Shown here: positions 12,801 to 25,100 of the stretch, in pieces
Layout of the letters: each line of letters begins with the position of its first letter
How positions within the stretch are numbered: position 1 is the stretch's first letter
Origin: Mimachlamys varia
Lineage: Eukaryota > Mollusca > Bivalvia > Pectinida > Pectinidae
Direction: 5' to 3'
DNA: 64,000 bases
Assembly: GCA_947623455.1 (NCBI GenBank)
Contig: OX392528.1
Location: forward strand, 1,874,001-1,938,000
Notes under the pieces: generated by a model
Database searches by the model: none
What the model was told of the DNA's origin: nothing
What the model saw: only the letters and a program-made list of their open reading frames with translations
Program-made: the position numbers and the translations under genes

Positions 12801-13180
12801 TGTACCTGTGCCTCCGGTTTGATATTTCAGTACAATGTGAACGAGTGGGATGATGTGCCTGTCCCTCCGGTATGATATTTCAGTATAATGTGACCGAGTG
12901 GGATGATGTGCCTGTCACTCCGGTTTGATATTTCAGTATAATGTGACCGAGTGGGATGATGTACCTGTCCCTCCGGTGTGATATTTCAGTATAATGTGAC
13001 CGAGTGGGATGATGTACCTGTACCTCCGGTATGATATTTCAGTATAATGTGACCGATTGGGATGATGTGCCTGTGCCTCCAGTTTGATATTTCAGTGTAA
13101 TGTGACCGAGTGGGATGATGTACCTGTACCTCCGGTATGATATTTCAGTATAATGTGACCGATTGGGATGATGTGCCTGT
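9841..13180. repeat. Higher-order repeat, copy 1 (3,340 bp, 63 monomers)
   Basis: Rare monomer variants recur exactly 3,340 bp later. The shortened ttctgtaaat monomer is at 10,281 and 13,621, the extra-base ttacctccgg at 10,581 and 13,921, aattgaccga at 12,411 and 15,751, and cctgtcactc at 12,911 and 16,251. Identity breaks to the left near 9,813-9,841 and to the right near 13,190. Within the block the tatttcaata landmark recurs after 1,803 bp (10,861 and 12,664), showing an older internal duplication. Confidence 0.9.
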
Positions 13181-16100
13181 ACCTCCGGTATGATATTTCA
13201 GTATAATGTGACCGATTGGGATGATGTGCCTGTACCTCCTGTTTGATATTTCAGTGTAATGTGACCGAGTGGGATGATGTACCTGTACCTCCGATATGAT
13301 ATTTCAGTATAATGATACCGAGTGGGATGATGTACCTGTACCTCCGGTATGATATTTCAGTATAATGTGAGCGAGTGGGATGATGTGCCTCTACCTCCGA
13401 TATGATATTTCAGTATAATGATACCGAGTGGGATGATGTACCTGTACCTCCGGTATGATATTTCAGTATAATGTGACCGAGTGGGATGACGTGCCTCTCC
13501 CTCCGGTATGATATTTCTGTATAATGTGACCTGGTTGGATGACGTGCCTCTCCCTCCGGTATGATATTTCAGTGTAATGTGACCGAGTGGGATGATGTAC
13601 CTGTACCTCCGGTATGATATTTCTGTAAATGTGAGCGAGTGGGATGATGTGGCTGTCTCTCCAGTATGATATTTCAGTATAATGTGACCGAGTGGGATGA
13701 CGTGCCTCTCACTCCGGTATGATATTTCAGTATAATGTGACCGAGTGGGATGACGTGACTGTACCTCCAGTATGATATTTCAGTATAATGTGACCGAGTT
13801 GGATGATGTACCTGTCCCTCCGGTATGATATTTCAGTATAATGTGACCGAGTGGGATGATGTGGCTGTCCCTCCAGTATGATATTTCAGTATAATGTGAC
13901 CGAGTGGGATGATGTACCTGTTACCTCCGGTATGATATTTCAGTATAAAGTGACCGAGTGAGATGATGTGCCTGTCCCTCCAGTATGATATTTCAGTATA
14001 ATGTGACCGGGTGGGATGACGTGCCTCTCCCTCCAGTATGATATTTCAGTATAATGTGACCGAGTGGGATGACGTGCCTGTGCCTCCGGTTTGATATTTC
14101 AGTGTAATTTGACCGAGTGGGATGATGTACCTGTGCCTCCGGTTTGATATTTCAGTACAATGTGAACGAGTGGGATGATGTACCTGTCCCTCCAGTATGA
14201 TATTTCAATATAATGAGACCGAGTGGGATGATGTGCCTGTCCCTCCGGTATGATATTTCAGTATAATGTGATCAAGTGGGATGATGTGCCTGTCCCTCCG
14301 GTATGAAATTTCAGTGTAATGTGACCGAATGGGATGATGTACCTGTGCCTCCGGTTTGATATTTCAGTACAATGTGAACGAGTGGGATGATGTGCCTGTC
14401 CCTCCGGTATGATATTTCAGTATAATGTGAGCGAGTGGGATAATGTGCCTCTCCCTCCGGTTTGATATTTCAGTATAATGTGACCGAGTGGGATGATGTA
14501 CCTGTCCCTCCGGTGTGATATTTCAGTATAATGTGACCGAGTGGGATGATGTACCTGTACCTCCGGTATGATATTTCAGTATAATGTGACCGATTGGGAT
14601 GATGTGCCTGTGCCTCCAGTTTGATATTTCAGTGTAATGTGACCGAGTGGGATGATGTACCTGTACCTCCGGTATGATATTTCAGTATAATGTGACCGAT
14701 TGGGATGATGTGCCTGTACCTCCGTTTGATATTTTAGTGTAATGTGACCGAGTGGGATGATGTACCTGTACCTCCGGTATGATATTTCAGTACAATGTGA
14801 GCGAGTGGGATGATGTGCCTGTACCTCCGGTATGATATTTCAGTATAATGTGACCGAGTGGGATGATGTGCCTGTACCTCCGGTATGATATTTCAGTATA
14901 ATGTTACTGAGTGGGATGACGTGCCTCTCCCTCCGGTATGATATTTCTGTATAATGTGACCTGGTTGGATGACGTGCCTCTCCCTCCGGTATGATATTTC
15001 AGTGTAATGTGACCGAGTGGGATGATGTACCTGTACCTCCGGTATGATATTTCTGTATAATGTGAGCGAGTGGGATGATGTGGCTGTCTCTCCAGTATGA
15101 TATTTCAGTATAATGTGACCGAGTGGGATGACGTGCCTCTCCCTCCGGTATGATATTTCAGTATAATGTGACCGAGTGGGATGATGTGCCTGTACCTCCA
15201 GTATGATATTTCAGTATAATGTGACCGAGTGGGATGACGTGCCTGTACCTCCAGTATGATATTTCAGTATAATGTGACAGAGTGGGATGATGTGGCTGTC
15301 CCTCCAGTATGATATTTCAGTATAATGTGACCGAGTGGGATGATGTACCTGTTACCTCCGGTATGATATTTCAGTATAAAGTGACCGAGTGAGATGATGT
15401 GCCTGTACCTCCAGTATGATATTTCAGTATAATGTAACCGAGTGGGATGATGTACCTGTCCCTCCGGTATGATATTTCAGTATAATGTGATCGAGTGGGA
15501 TGATGTACCTGTACCTCCGGTATGATATTTCAGTATAATGTGACCGAGTGGGATGATGTACCTGTACCTCCAGTATGATATTTCAGTATAAAGTGACCGA
15601 GTGGGATGATGTGGCTGTCCCTCCAGTATGATATTTCAGTATAATGTGACCGAGTGGGATGATGTGGCTGTCCCTCCAGTATGATATTTCAGTATAATGT
15701 GACGGAGTGGGATGATGTACCTGTTACCTCCGGTATGATATTTCAGTATAAATTGACCGAGTGAGATGATGTGCCTGTCCCTCCAGTATGATATTTCAGT
15801 ATAATGTGACCGGGTGGGATGACGTGCCTCTCCCTCCAGTATGATATTTCAGTATAATGTGACCGAGTGGGATGACGTGCCTGTGCCTCCGGTTTGATAT
15901 TTCAGTGTAATGTGACCGAGTGGGATGATGTACCTGTGCCTCCGGTTTGATATTTCAGTACAATGTGAACGAGTGGGATGATGTACCTGTCCCTCCAGTA
16001 TGATATTTCAATATAATGAGACCGAGTGGGATGATGTGCCTGTCCCTCCGGTATGATATTTCAGTATAATGTGATCAAGTGGGATGATGTGCCTGTCCCT

Positions 16101-16530
16101 CCGGTATGATATTTCAGTGTAATGTGACCGAGTGGGATGATGTACCTGTGCCTCCGGTTTGATATTTCAGTACAATGTGAACGAGTGGGATGATGTGCCT
16201 GTCCCTCCGGTATGATATTTCAGTATAATGTGACCGAGTGGGATGATGTGCCTGTCACTCCGGTTTGATATTTCAGTATAATGTGACCGAGTGGGATGAT
16301 GTACCTGTCCCTCCGGTGTGATATTTCAGTATAATGTGACCGAGTGGGATGATGTACCTGTACCTCCGGTATGATATTTCAGTATAATGTGACCGATTGG
16401 GATGATGTGCCTGTGCCTCCAGTTTGATATTTCAGTGTAATGTGACCGAGTGGGATGATGTACCTGTACCTCCGGTATGATATTTCAGTATAATGTGACC
16501 GATTGGGATGATGTGCCTGTACCTCCGTTT
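13181..16530. repeat. Higher-order repeat, copy 2 (3,340 bp)
   Basis: This is a direct tandem copy of 9,841-13,180 that is nearly identical. One visible difference is gatattttagtgt near 14,730 against gatatttcagtgt near 11,390. The very low divergence, compared with the monomer-to-monomer differences, implies a recent segmental duplication inside the array, or an assembly duplication. Confidence 0.88.
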
Positions 16531-17599
16531 GATATTTCAGTGTAATGTGACCGAGTGGGATGATGTACCTGTACCTCCGGTATGATATTTCAGTACAATG
16601 TGAGCGAGTGGGATGATGTGCCTGTACCTCCGGTATGATATTTCAGTATAATGTGACCGAGTGGGATGATGTGCCTGTACCTCCGGTATGATATTTCAGT
16701 ATAATGTTACCGAGTGGGATGACGTGCCTCTCCCTCCAGTATGATATTTCTGTATAATGTGACCTGGTTGGATGACGTGCCTCTCCCTCCGGTATGATAT
16801 TTCAGTGTAATGTGACCGAGTGGGATGATGTACCTGTACCTCCGGTATGATATTTCTGTATAATGTGAGCGAGTGGGATGATGTGGCTGTCTCTCCAGTA
16901 TGATATTTCAGTATAATGTGACCGAGTGGGATGACGTGCCTCTCCCTCCGGTATGATATTTCAGTATAATGTGACCGAGTGGGATGATGTGCCTGTACCT
17001 CCAGTATGATATTTCAGTATAATGTGACCGAGTGGGATGACGTGCCTGTACCTCCAGTATGATATTTCAGTATAATGTGACCGAGTGGGATGATGTGGCT
17101 GTCCCTCCAGTATGATATTTCAGTATAATGTGACCGAGTGGGATGATGTACCTGTTACCTCCGGTATGATATTTCAGTATAAAGTGACCGAGTGAGATGA
17201 TGTGCCTGTACCTCCAGTATGATATTTCAGTATAATGTAACCGAGTGGGATGATGTACCTGTCCCTCCAGTATGATATTTCAGTATAAAGTGACCGAGTG
17301 GGATGATGTACCTGTACCTCCAGTATGATATTTCAGTATAATGTGACCGAGTGGGATGATGTGGCTGTCCCTCCAGTATGATATTTCAGTATAATGTGAC
17401 GGAGTGGGATGATGTACCTGTTACCTCCGGTATGATATTTCAGTATAAAGTGACCGAGTGGGATGATGTACCTGTACCTCCAGTATGATATTTCAGTATA
17501 ATGTGACCGAGTGGGATGATGTGGCTGTCCCTCCAGTATGATATTTCAGTATAATGTGACTGAGTGGGATGATGTACCTGTTACCTCCGGTATGATATT

Positions 17600-18720
17600 T
17601 CAGTATAAAGTGACCGAGTGAGATGATGTGCCTGTCCCTCCAGTATGATATTTCAGTATAATGTGACCGGGTGGGATGACGTGCCTCTCCCTCCAGTATG
17701 ATATTTCAGTATAATGTGACCGAGTGGGATGACGTGCCTGTGCCTCCGGTTTGATATTTCAGTGTAATGTGACCGAGTGGGATGATGTACCTGTGCCTCC
17801 GGTTTGATATTTCAGTACAATGTGAACGAGTGGGATGATGTACCTGTCCCTCCAGTATGATATTTCAATATAATGAGACCGAGTGGGATGATGTGCCTGT
17901 CCCTCCGGTATGATATTTCAGTATAATGTGATCAAGTGGGATGATATGCCTGTCCCTCCGGTATGATATTTCAGTGTAATGTGACCGAGTGGGATGATGT
18001 ACCTGTGCCTCCGGTTTGATATTTCAGTACAATGTGAACGAGTGGGATGATGTGCCTGTCCCTCCGGTATGATATTTCTGTATAATGTGACCGAGTGGGA
18101 TGATGTGCCTGTCACTCCGGTTTGATATTTCAGTATAATGTGACCGAGTGGGATGATGTACCTGTCCCTCCGGTGTGATATTTCAGTATAATGTGACCGA
18201 GTGGGATGATGTACCTGTACCTGCAGTATGATATTTCAGTATAATGTGACCGATTGGGATGATGTGCCTGTGCCTCCAGTTTGATATTTCAGTGTAATGT
18301 GACCGAGTGGGATGATGTACCTGTACCTCCGGTATGATATTTCAGTATAATGTGACCGATTGGGATGATGTGCCTGTACCTCCGGGTCGATATTTCAGTG
18401 TAATGTGACCGAGTGGGATGATGTACCTGTACCTCCGGTATGATATTTCAGTATAATGAGACCGAGTGGGATGATGTACCTGTACCTCCGGTATGATATT
18501 TCAGTATAATGTGAGCGAGTGGGATGATGTGCCTGTACCTCCGGTATGATATTTTAGTATATTGTGACCGAGTGGGATGATGTGCCTGTACCTCCAGTAT
18601 GATATTTCAGTATAATGTTACCGAGTGGGATGACGTGCCTCTCCCTCCGGTATGATATTTCTGTATAATGTGACCTGGTGAGATGATGTGCCTGTCCCTC
18701 CATTATGATATTTCAGTATA
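17600..18720. repeat. Displaced duplicate block within the array (4,508-bp offset), copy 1
   Basis: Rare variants here recur 4,508 bp downstream. Examples are tatttcaata at 17,861 and 22,369, tccgggtcga at 18,381 and 22,889, attttagtat at 18,551 and 23,059, and the acctgcag monomer near 18,210 and 22,725. The matching copy lies at about 22,100-23,220. Confidence 0.75.
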
Positions 18721-21700
18721 ATGTGACCGAGTGGGATGACGTGCCTCTCCCTCCAGTATGATATTTCAGTATAATGTGACCGAGTGGGATGACGTGCCTG
18801 TACCTCCGGTATGATATTTCAGTATAATGTGACCGGGTGGGATGATGTACCTGTCCCTCCGGTTTGATATTTCAGTGTAATGTGACCGAGTGGGATAATG
18901 TACCTGTACCTCCGGTATTATATTTCAGTATAATGTGACCGGGTGGGATGACGTGCCTCTCCCTCCGGTATGATATTTCAGTATAATGTGAGCGAGTGTG
19001 ATGATGTACCTGTACCTCCAGTATGATATTTCAGTATAATGTGACCGAGTGGGATGACGTGCCTGTACCTCCGGTATGATATTTCAGTATAATGTGACCG
19101 GGTGGGATGATGTACCTGTGCCTCCGGTTTGATATTTCAGTGTAATGTGACCGAGTGGGATAATGTACCTGTACCTCCGGTATTATATTTCAGTATAATG
19201 TGACCGAGTGGGATGACGTGCCTCTCCCTCCGGTATGATATTTCAGTATAATGTGAGCGAGTGTGATGATGTACCTGTACCTCCGGTATGATATTTCAGT
19301 ATAATGTGACCGAGTGGGATGATGTACCTGTACCTCCGGTATGATATTTCAGTATAATGTGACCGATTGGGATGATGTGCCTGTGCCTCCGGTTTGATAT
19401 TTCAGTGTAATGTGACCGAGTGGGATGATGTACCTGTGCCTACGGTTTGATATTTCAGTACAATGTGAACGAGTGGAATGATGTGCCTGTCCCTCCAGTA
19501 TGATATTTCAGCATAATGAGACCGAGTGGGATGATGTGCCTGTCCCTCCGGTATGATATTTCAGTATAATGTGATCAAGTGGGATGATGTGCCTGTCCCT
19601 CCGGTATGATATTTCAGTGTAATGTGACCGAGTGGGATGATGTACCTGTGCCCCCGGTATAATATTTCAGTACAATGTGAACGAGTGGGATGATGTGCCT
19701 GTACCTCCGGTATGATATTTCAGTATAATGTGACCGATTGGGATGATGTGCCTGTACCTCCTGTTTGATATTTCAGTGTAATGTGACCGAGTGGGATGAT
19801 GTACCTGTACCTCCGATATGATATTTCAGTATAATGAGACCGAGTGGGATGATGTACCTGTACCTCCGGTATGATATTTCAGTATAATGTGAGCGAGTGG
19901 GATGATGTGCCTGTACCTCCGGTATGATATTTCAGTATAATGTGACCGAGTGGGATGATGTGCCTGTACCTCCGGTATGATATTTCAGTATAATGTTACC
20001 GAGTGGGATGACGTGCCTCTCCCTCCGGTATGATATTTCTGTATAATGTGACCTGGTTGGATGACGTGCCTCTCCCTCCGGTATGATATTTCAGTGTAAT
20101 GTGACCGAGTGGGATGATGTACCTGTACCTCCGGTATGATATTTCTGTATAATGTGAGCGAGTGGGATGATGTGGCTGTCTCTCCAGTATGATATTTCAG
20201 TATAATGTGACCGAGTGGGATGACGTGCCTCTCACTCCGGTATGATATTTCAGTATAATGTGACCGAGTGGGATGATGTACCTGTACCTCCGGTATGATA
20301 TTTCTGTATAATGTGAGCGAGTGGGATGATGTGGCTGTCTCTCCAGTATGATATTTCAGTATAATGTGACCGAGTGGGATGACGTGCCTCTCACTCCGGT
20401 ATGATATTTCAGTATAATGTGACCGAGTGGGATGATGTGCCTGTACCTCCAGTATGATATTTCAGTATAATGTGACCGAGTGGGATGACGTGACTGTACC
20501 TCCAGTATGATATTTCAGTATAATGTGACCGAGTTGGATGATGTACCTGTCCCTCCGGTATGATATTTCAGTATAATGTGACCGAGTGGGATGATGTGCC
20601 TGTCCCTCCAGTATGATATTTCAGTATAATGTGACCGAGTGGGATGACGTGACTGTACCTCCAGTATGATATTTCAGTATAATGTGACCGAGTTGGATGA
20701 TGTACCTGTCCCTCCGGTATGATATTTCAGTATAATGTGACCGAGTGGGATGACGTGACTGTACCTCCAGTATGATATTTCAGTATAATGTGACCGAGTG
20801 GGATGACGTGACTGTACCTCCAGTATGATATTTCAGTATAATGTGACCGAGTGGGATGACGTGACTGTACCTCCAGTATGATATTTCAGTATAATGTGAC
20901 CGAGTGGGATGATGTACCTGTTACCTCCGGTATGATATTTCAGTATAAAGTGACCGAGTGAGATGATGTGCCTGTCCCTCCAGTATGATATTTCAGTATA
21001 ATGTGACCGGGTGGGATGACGTACCTCTCCCTCCAGTATGATATTTCAGTATAATGTGACCGAGTGGGATGACGTGCCTGTGCCTCCGGTTTGATATTTC
21101 AGTGTAATGTGACCGAGTGGGATGATGTACCTGTGCCTCCGGTTTGATATTTCAGTACAATGTGAACGAGTGGGATGATGTGCCTGTCCCTCCGGTATGA
21201 TATTTCAGTATAATGTGAGCGAGTGGGATGATGTGCCTCTCCCTCCGGTTTGATATTTCAGTATAATGTGACGGAGTGGGATGATGTACCTGTCCCTCCG
21301 GTGTGATATTTCAGTATAATGTGACCGAGTGGGATGATGTACCTGTACCTCCGGTATGATATTTCAGTATAATGTGACCGAGTGGGATGATGTGCCTGTA
21401 CCTCCGGTATGATATTTCAGTATAATGTTACCGAGTGGGATGACGTGCCTCTCCCTCCGGTATGATATTTCTGTATAATGTGACCTGGTTGGATGACGTG
21501 CCTCTCCCTCCGGTATGATATTTCAGTGTAATGTGACCGAGTGGGATGATGTACCTGTACCTCCGGTATGATATTTCTGTATAATGTGAGCGAGTGGGAT
21601 GATGTGGCTGTCTCTCCAGTATGATATTTCAGTATAATGTGACCGAGTGGGATGACGTGCCTCTCCCTCCGGTATGATATTTCAGTATAATGTGACCGAG

Positions 21701-23739
21701 TGGGATGATGTGCCTGTACCTCCAGTATGATATTTCAGTATAATGTGACCGAGTGGGATGACGTGCCTGTACCTCCAGTATGATATTTCAGTATAATGTG
21801 ACCGAGTGGGATGATGTGGCTGTCCCTCCAGTATGATATTTCAGTATAATGTGACCGAGTGGGATGATGTACCTGTTACCTCCGGTATGATATTTCAGTA
21901 TAAAGTGACCGAGTGAGATGATGTGCCTGTACCTCCAGTATGATATTTCAGTATAATGTGACCGAGTTGGATGATGTACCTGTCCCTCCGGTATGATATT
22001 TCAGTACAATGTGACCGAGTGGGATGATGTGGCTGTCCCTCCAGTATGATATTTCAGTATAATGTGACCGAGTGGGATGATGTACATGTTACCTCCGGTA
22101 TGATATTTCAGTATAAAGTGACCGAGTGAGATGATGTGCCTGTCCCTCCAGTATGATATTTCAGTATAATGTGACCGGGTGGGATGACGTGCCTCTCCCT
22201 CCAGTATGATATTTCAGTATAATGTGACCGAGTGGGATGACGTGCCTGTGCCTCCGGTTTGATATTTCAGTGTAATGTGACCGAGTGGGATGATGTACCT
22301 GTGCCTCCGGTTTGATATTTCAGTACAATGTGAACGAGTGGGATGATGTACCTGTCCCTCCAGTATGATATTTCAATATAATGAGACCGAGTGGGATGAT
22401 GTGCCTGTCTCTCCGGTATGATATTTCAGTATAATGTGATCAAGTGGGATGATGTGCCTGTCCCTCCGGTATGATATTTCAGTGTAATGTGACCGAGTGG
22501 GATGATGTACCTGTGCCTCCGGTTTGATATTTCAGTACAATGTGAACGAGTGGGATGATGTGCCTGTCCCTCCGGTATGATATTTCAGTATAATGTGACC
22601 GAGTGGGATGATGTGCCTGTCCCTCCGGTTTGATATTTCAGTATAATGTGACCGAGTGGGATGATGTACCTGTCCCTCCGGTGTGATATTTCAGTATAAT
22701 GTGACCGAGTGGGATGATGTACCTGTACCTGCAGTATGATATTTCAGTATAATGTGACCGATTGGGATGATGTGCCTGTGCCTCCAGTTTGATATTTCAG
22801 TGTAATGTGACCGAGTGGGATGATGTACCTGTACCTCCGGTATGATATTTCAGTATAATGTGACCGATTGGGATGATGTGCCTGTACCTCCGGGTCGATA
22901 TTTCAGTGTAATGTGACCGAGTGGGATGATGTACCTGTACCTCCGGTATGATATTTCAGTATAATGAGACCGAGTGGGATGATGTACCTGTACCTCCGGT
23001 ATGATATTTCAGTATAATGTGAGCGAGTGGGATGATGTGCCTGTACCTCCGGTATGATATTTTAGTATATTGTGACCGAGTGGGATGATGTGCCTGTACC
23101 TCCGGTATGATATTTCAGTATAATGTTACCGAGTGGGATGACGTGCCTCTCCCTCCGGTATGATATTTCTGTATAATGTGACCTGGTGAGATGATGTGCC
23201 TGTCCCTCCATTATGGTATTTCAGTATAATGTGACCGGGTGGTATGACGTGCCTCTCCCTCCAGTATGATATTTCAGTATAATGTGACCGAGTGGGATGA
23301 CGTGCCTGTACCTCCGGTATGATATTTCAGTATAATGTGACCGGGTGGGATGATGTACCTGTGCCTCCGGTTTGATATTTCAGTGTAATGTGACCGAGTG
23401 GGATAATGTACCTGTACCTCCGGTATTATATTTCAGTATTATGTGACCGGGTGGGATGACGTGCCTGTACCTCCGGTTTGATATTTCTGTATAATGTGAC
23501 TGAGTGGGATGATGTGCCTGTACCTCCGGTTTGATATTTCTGTATAATGTGACCGAGTGGGATGATGTACCTGTCCCTCCGGTATGATATTTCTGTATAA
23601 TGTGACCTGGTGGGATGACGTGCCTCTCCCTCCGGTATGATATTTCAGTGTCATGTGACCGAGTGGAATGATGTGCCTGTCCCTCCAGTATGATATTTCA
23701 GTGTAATGTGACCGAGTGGGATGATGTACCTGTGCCTCC

Positions 23740-25100
23740 GGTTTGATATTTCAGTATAATGTGACCGAGTTGGATGATGTGCCTGTACCTCCGGTTTGAT
23801 ATTTCAGTATAATGTGACCTGGTGGGATGATGTGCCTCTCCCTCCGGTATGATATTTCAGTGTCATGTGACCGAGTGGGATGATGTGCCTGTCCCTCCAG
23901 TATGATATTTCAGTATAATGTGACCGGGTGGGATGATGGGCCTGTCCCTCCGGTATGATATTTCAGTATAATGTGAGTTAGTGGGATGATGTGCCTGTGT
24001 CTCCGGTATGATATTTCAGTATAATGTGACCGAGTGGGATGAAGTGCCTGTCCCTCTGGTATAATATTTCAGTATAATGTGACCGAGTGGGATGATGTAC
24101 CTGTCCCTCCAGTATGATATTTCAGTATAAAATGACCGAGTGAAATGATGTACCTGTCCCTCCAGTATGATATTTCAGTATAATGTGACCGAGTTGGATG
24201 ATGTGCCTGTACCTCCGGTTTGATATTTCAGTATAATGTGACCTGGTGGGATGATGTGCCTCTCCCTCCGGTATGATATTTCAGTGTCATGTGACCGAGT
24301 GGGATGATGTGCCTGTACCTCCGGTTTGATATTTCTGTATAATGTGACCGAGTGGGATGATGTACCTGTCCCTCCGGTATGATATTTCTGTATAATGTGA
24401 CCTGGTGGGATGACGTGCCTCTCCCTCCGGTATGATATTTCAGTGTCATGTGACCGAGTGGAATGATGTGCCTGTCCCTCCAGTATGATATTTCAGTGTA
24501 ATGTGACCGAGTGGGATGATGTACCTGTGCCTCCGGTTTGATATTTCAGTATAATGTGACCGAGTTGGATGATGTGCCTGTACCTCCGGTTTGATATTTC
24601 AGTATAATGTGACCTGGTGGGATGATGTGCCTCTCCCTCCGGTATGATATTTCAGTGTCATGTGACCGAGTGGGATGATGTGCCTGTCCCTCCAGTATGA
24701 TATTTCAGTATAATGTGACCGGGTGGGATGATGGGCCTGTCCCTCCGGTATGATATTTCAGTATAATGTGAGGTAGTGGGATGATGTGCCTGTGTCTCCG
24801 GTATGATATTTCAGTATAATGTGACCGAGTGGGATGAAGTGCCTGTCCCTCTGGTATAATATTTCAGTATAATGTGACCGAGTGGGATGATGTACCTGTC
24901 CCTCCAGTATGATATTTCAGTATAAAATGACCGAGTGAAATGATGTACCTGTCCCTCCAGTATGATATTTCAGTATAATGTGACCGAGTTGGATGATGTG
25001 CCTGTACCTCCGGTTTGATATTTCAGTATAATGTGACCTGGTGGGATGATGTGCCTCTCCCTCCGGTATGATATTTCAGTGTCATGTGACCGAGTGGGAT
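23740..25100. repeat. Nested 795-bp (15-monomer) duplications in the distal array
   Basis: The ordered string of variants gtgaccgagttgg, gacctggtggg, cagtgtcatgtgacc, gggtgggatgatgggcc, gatgaagtgcc and ctctggtataat occurs at 23,761 and again 795 bp later at 24,556. Parts recur around 25,000-25,350 and 26,737-27,060. This end of the array has its own monomer subfamily. Confidence 0.75.
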
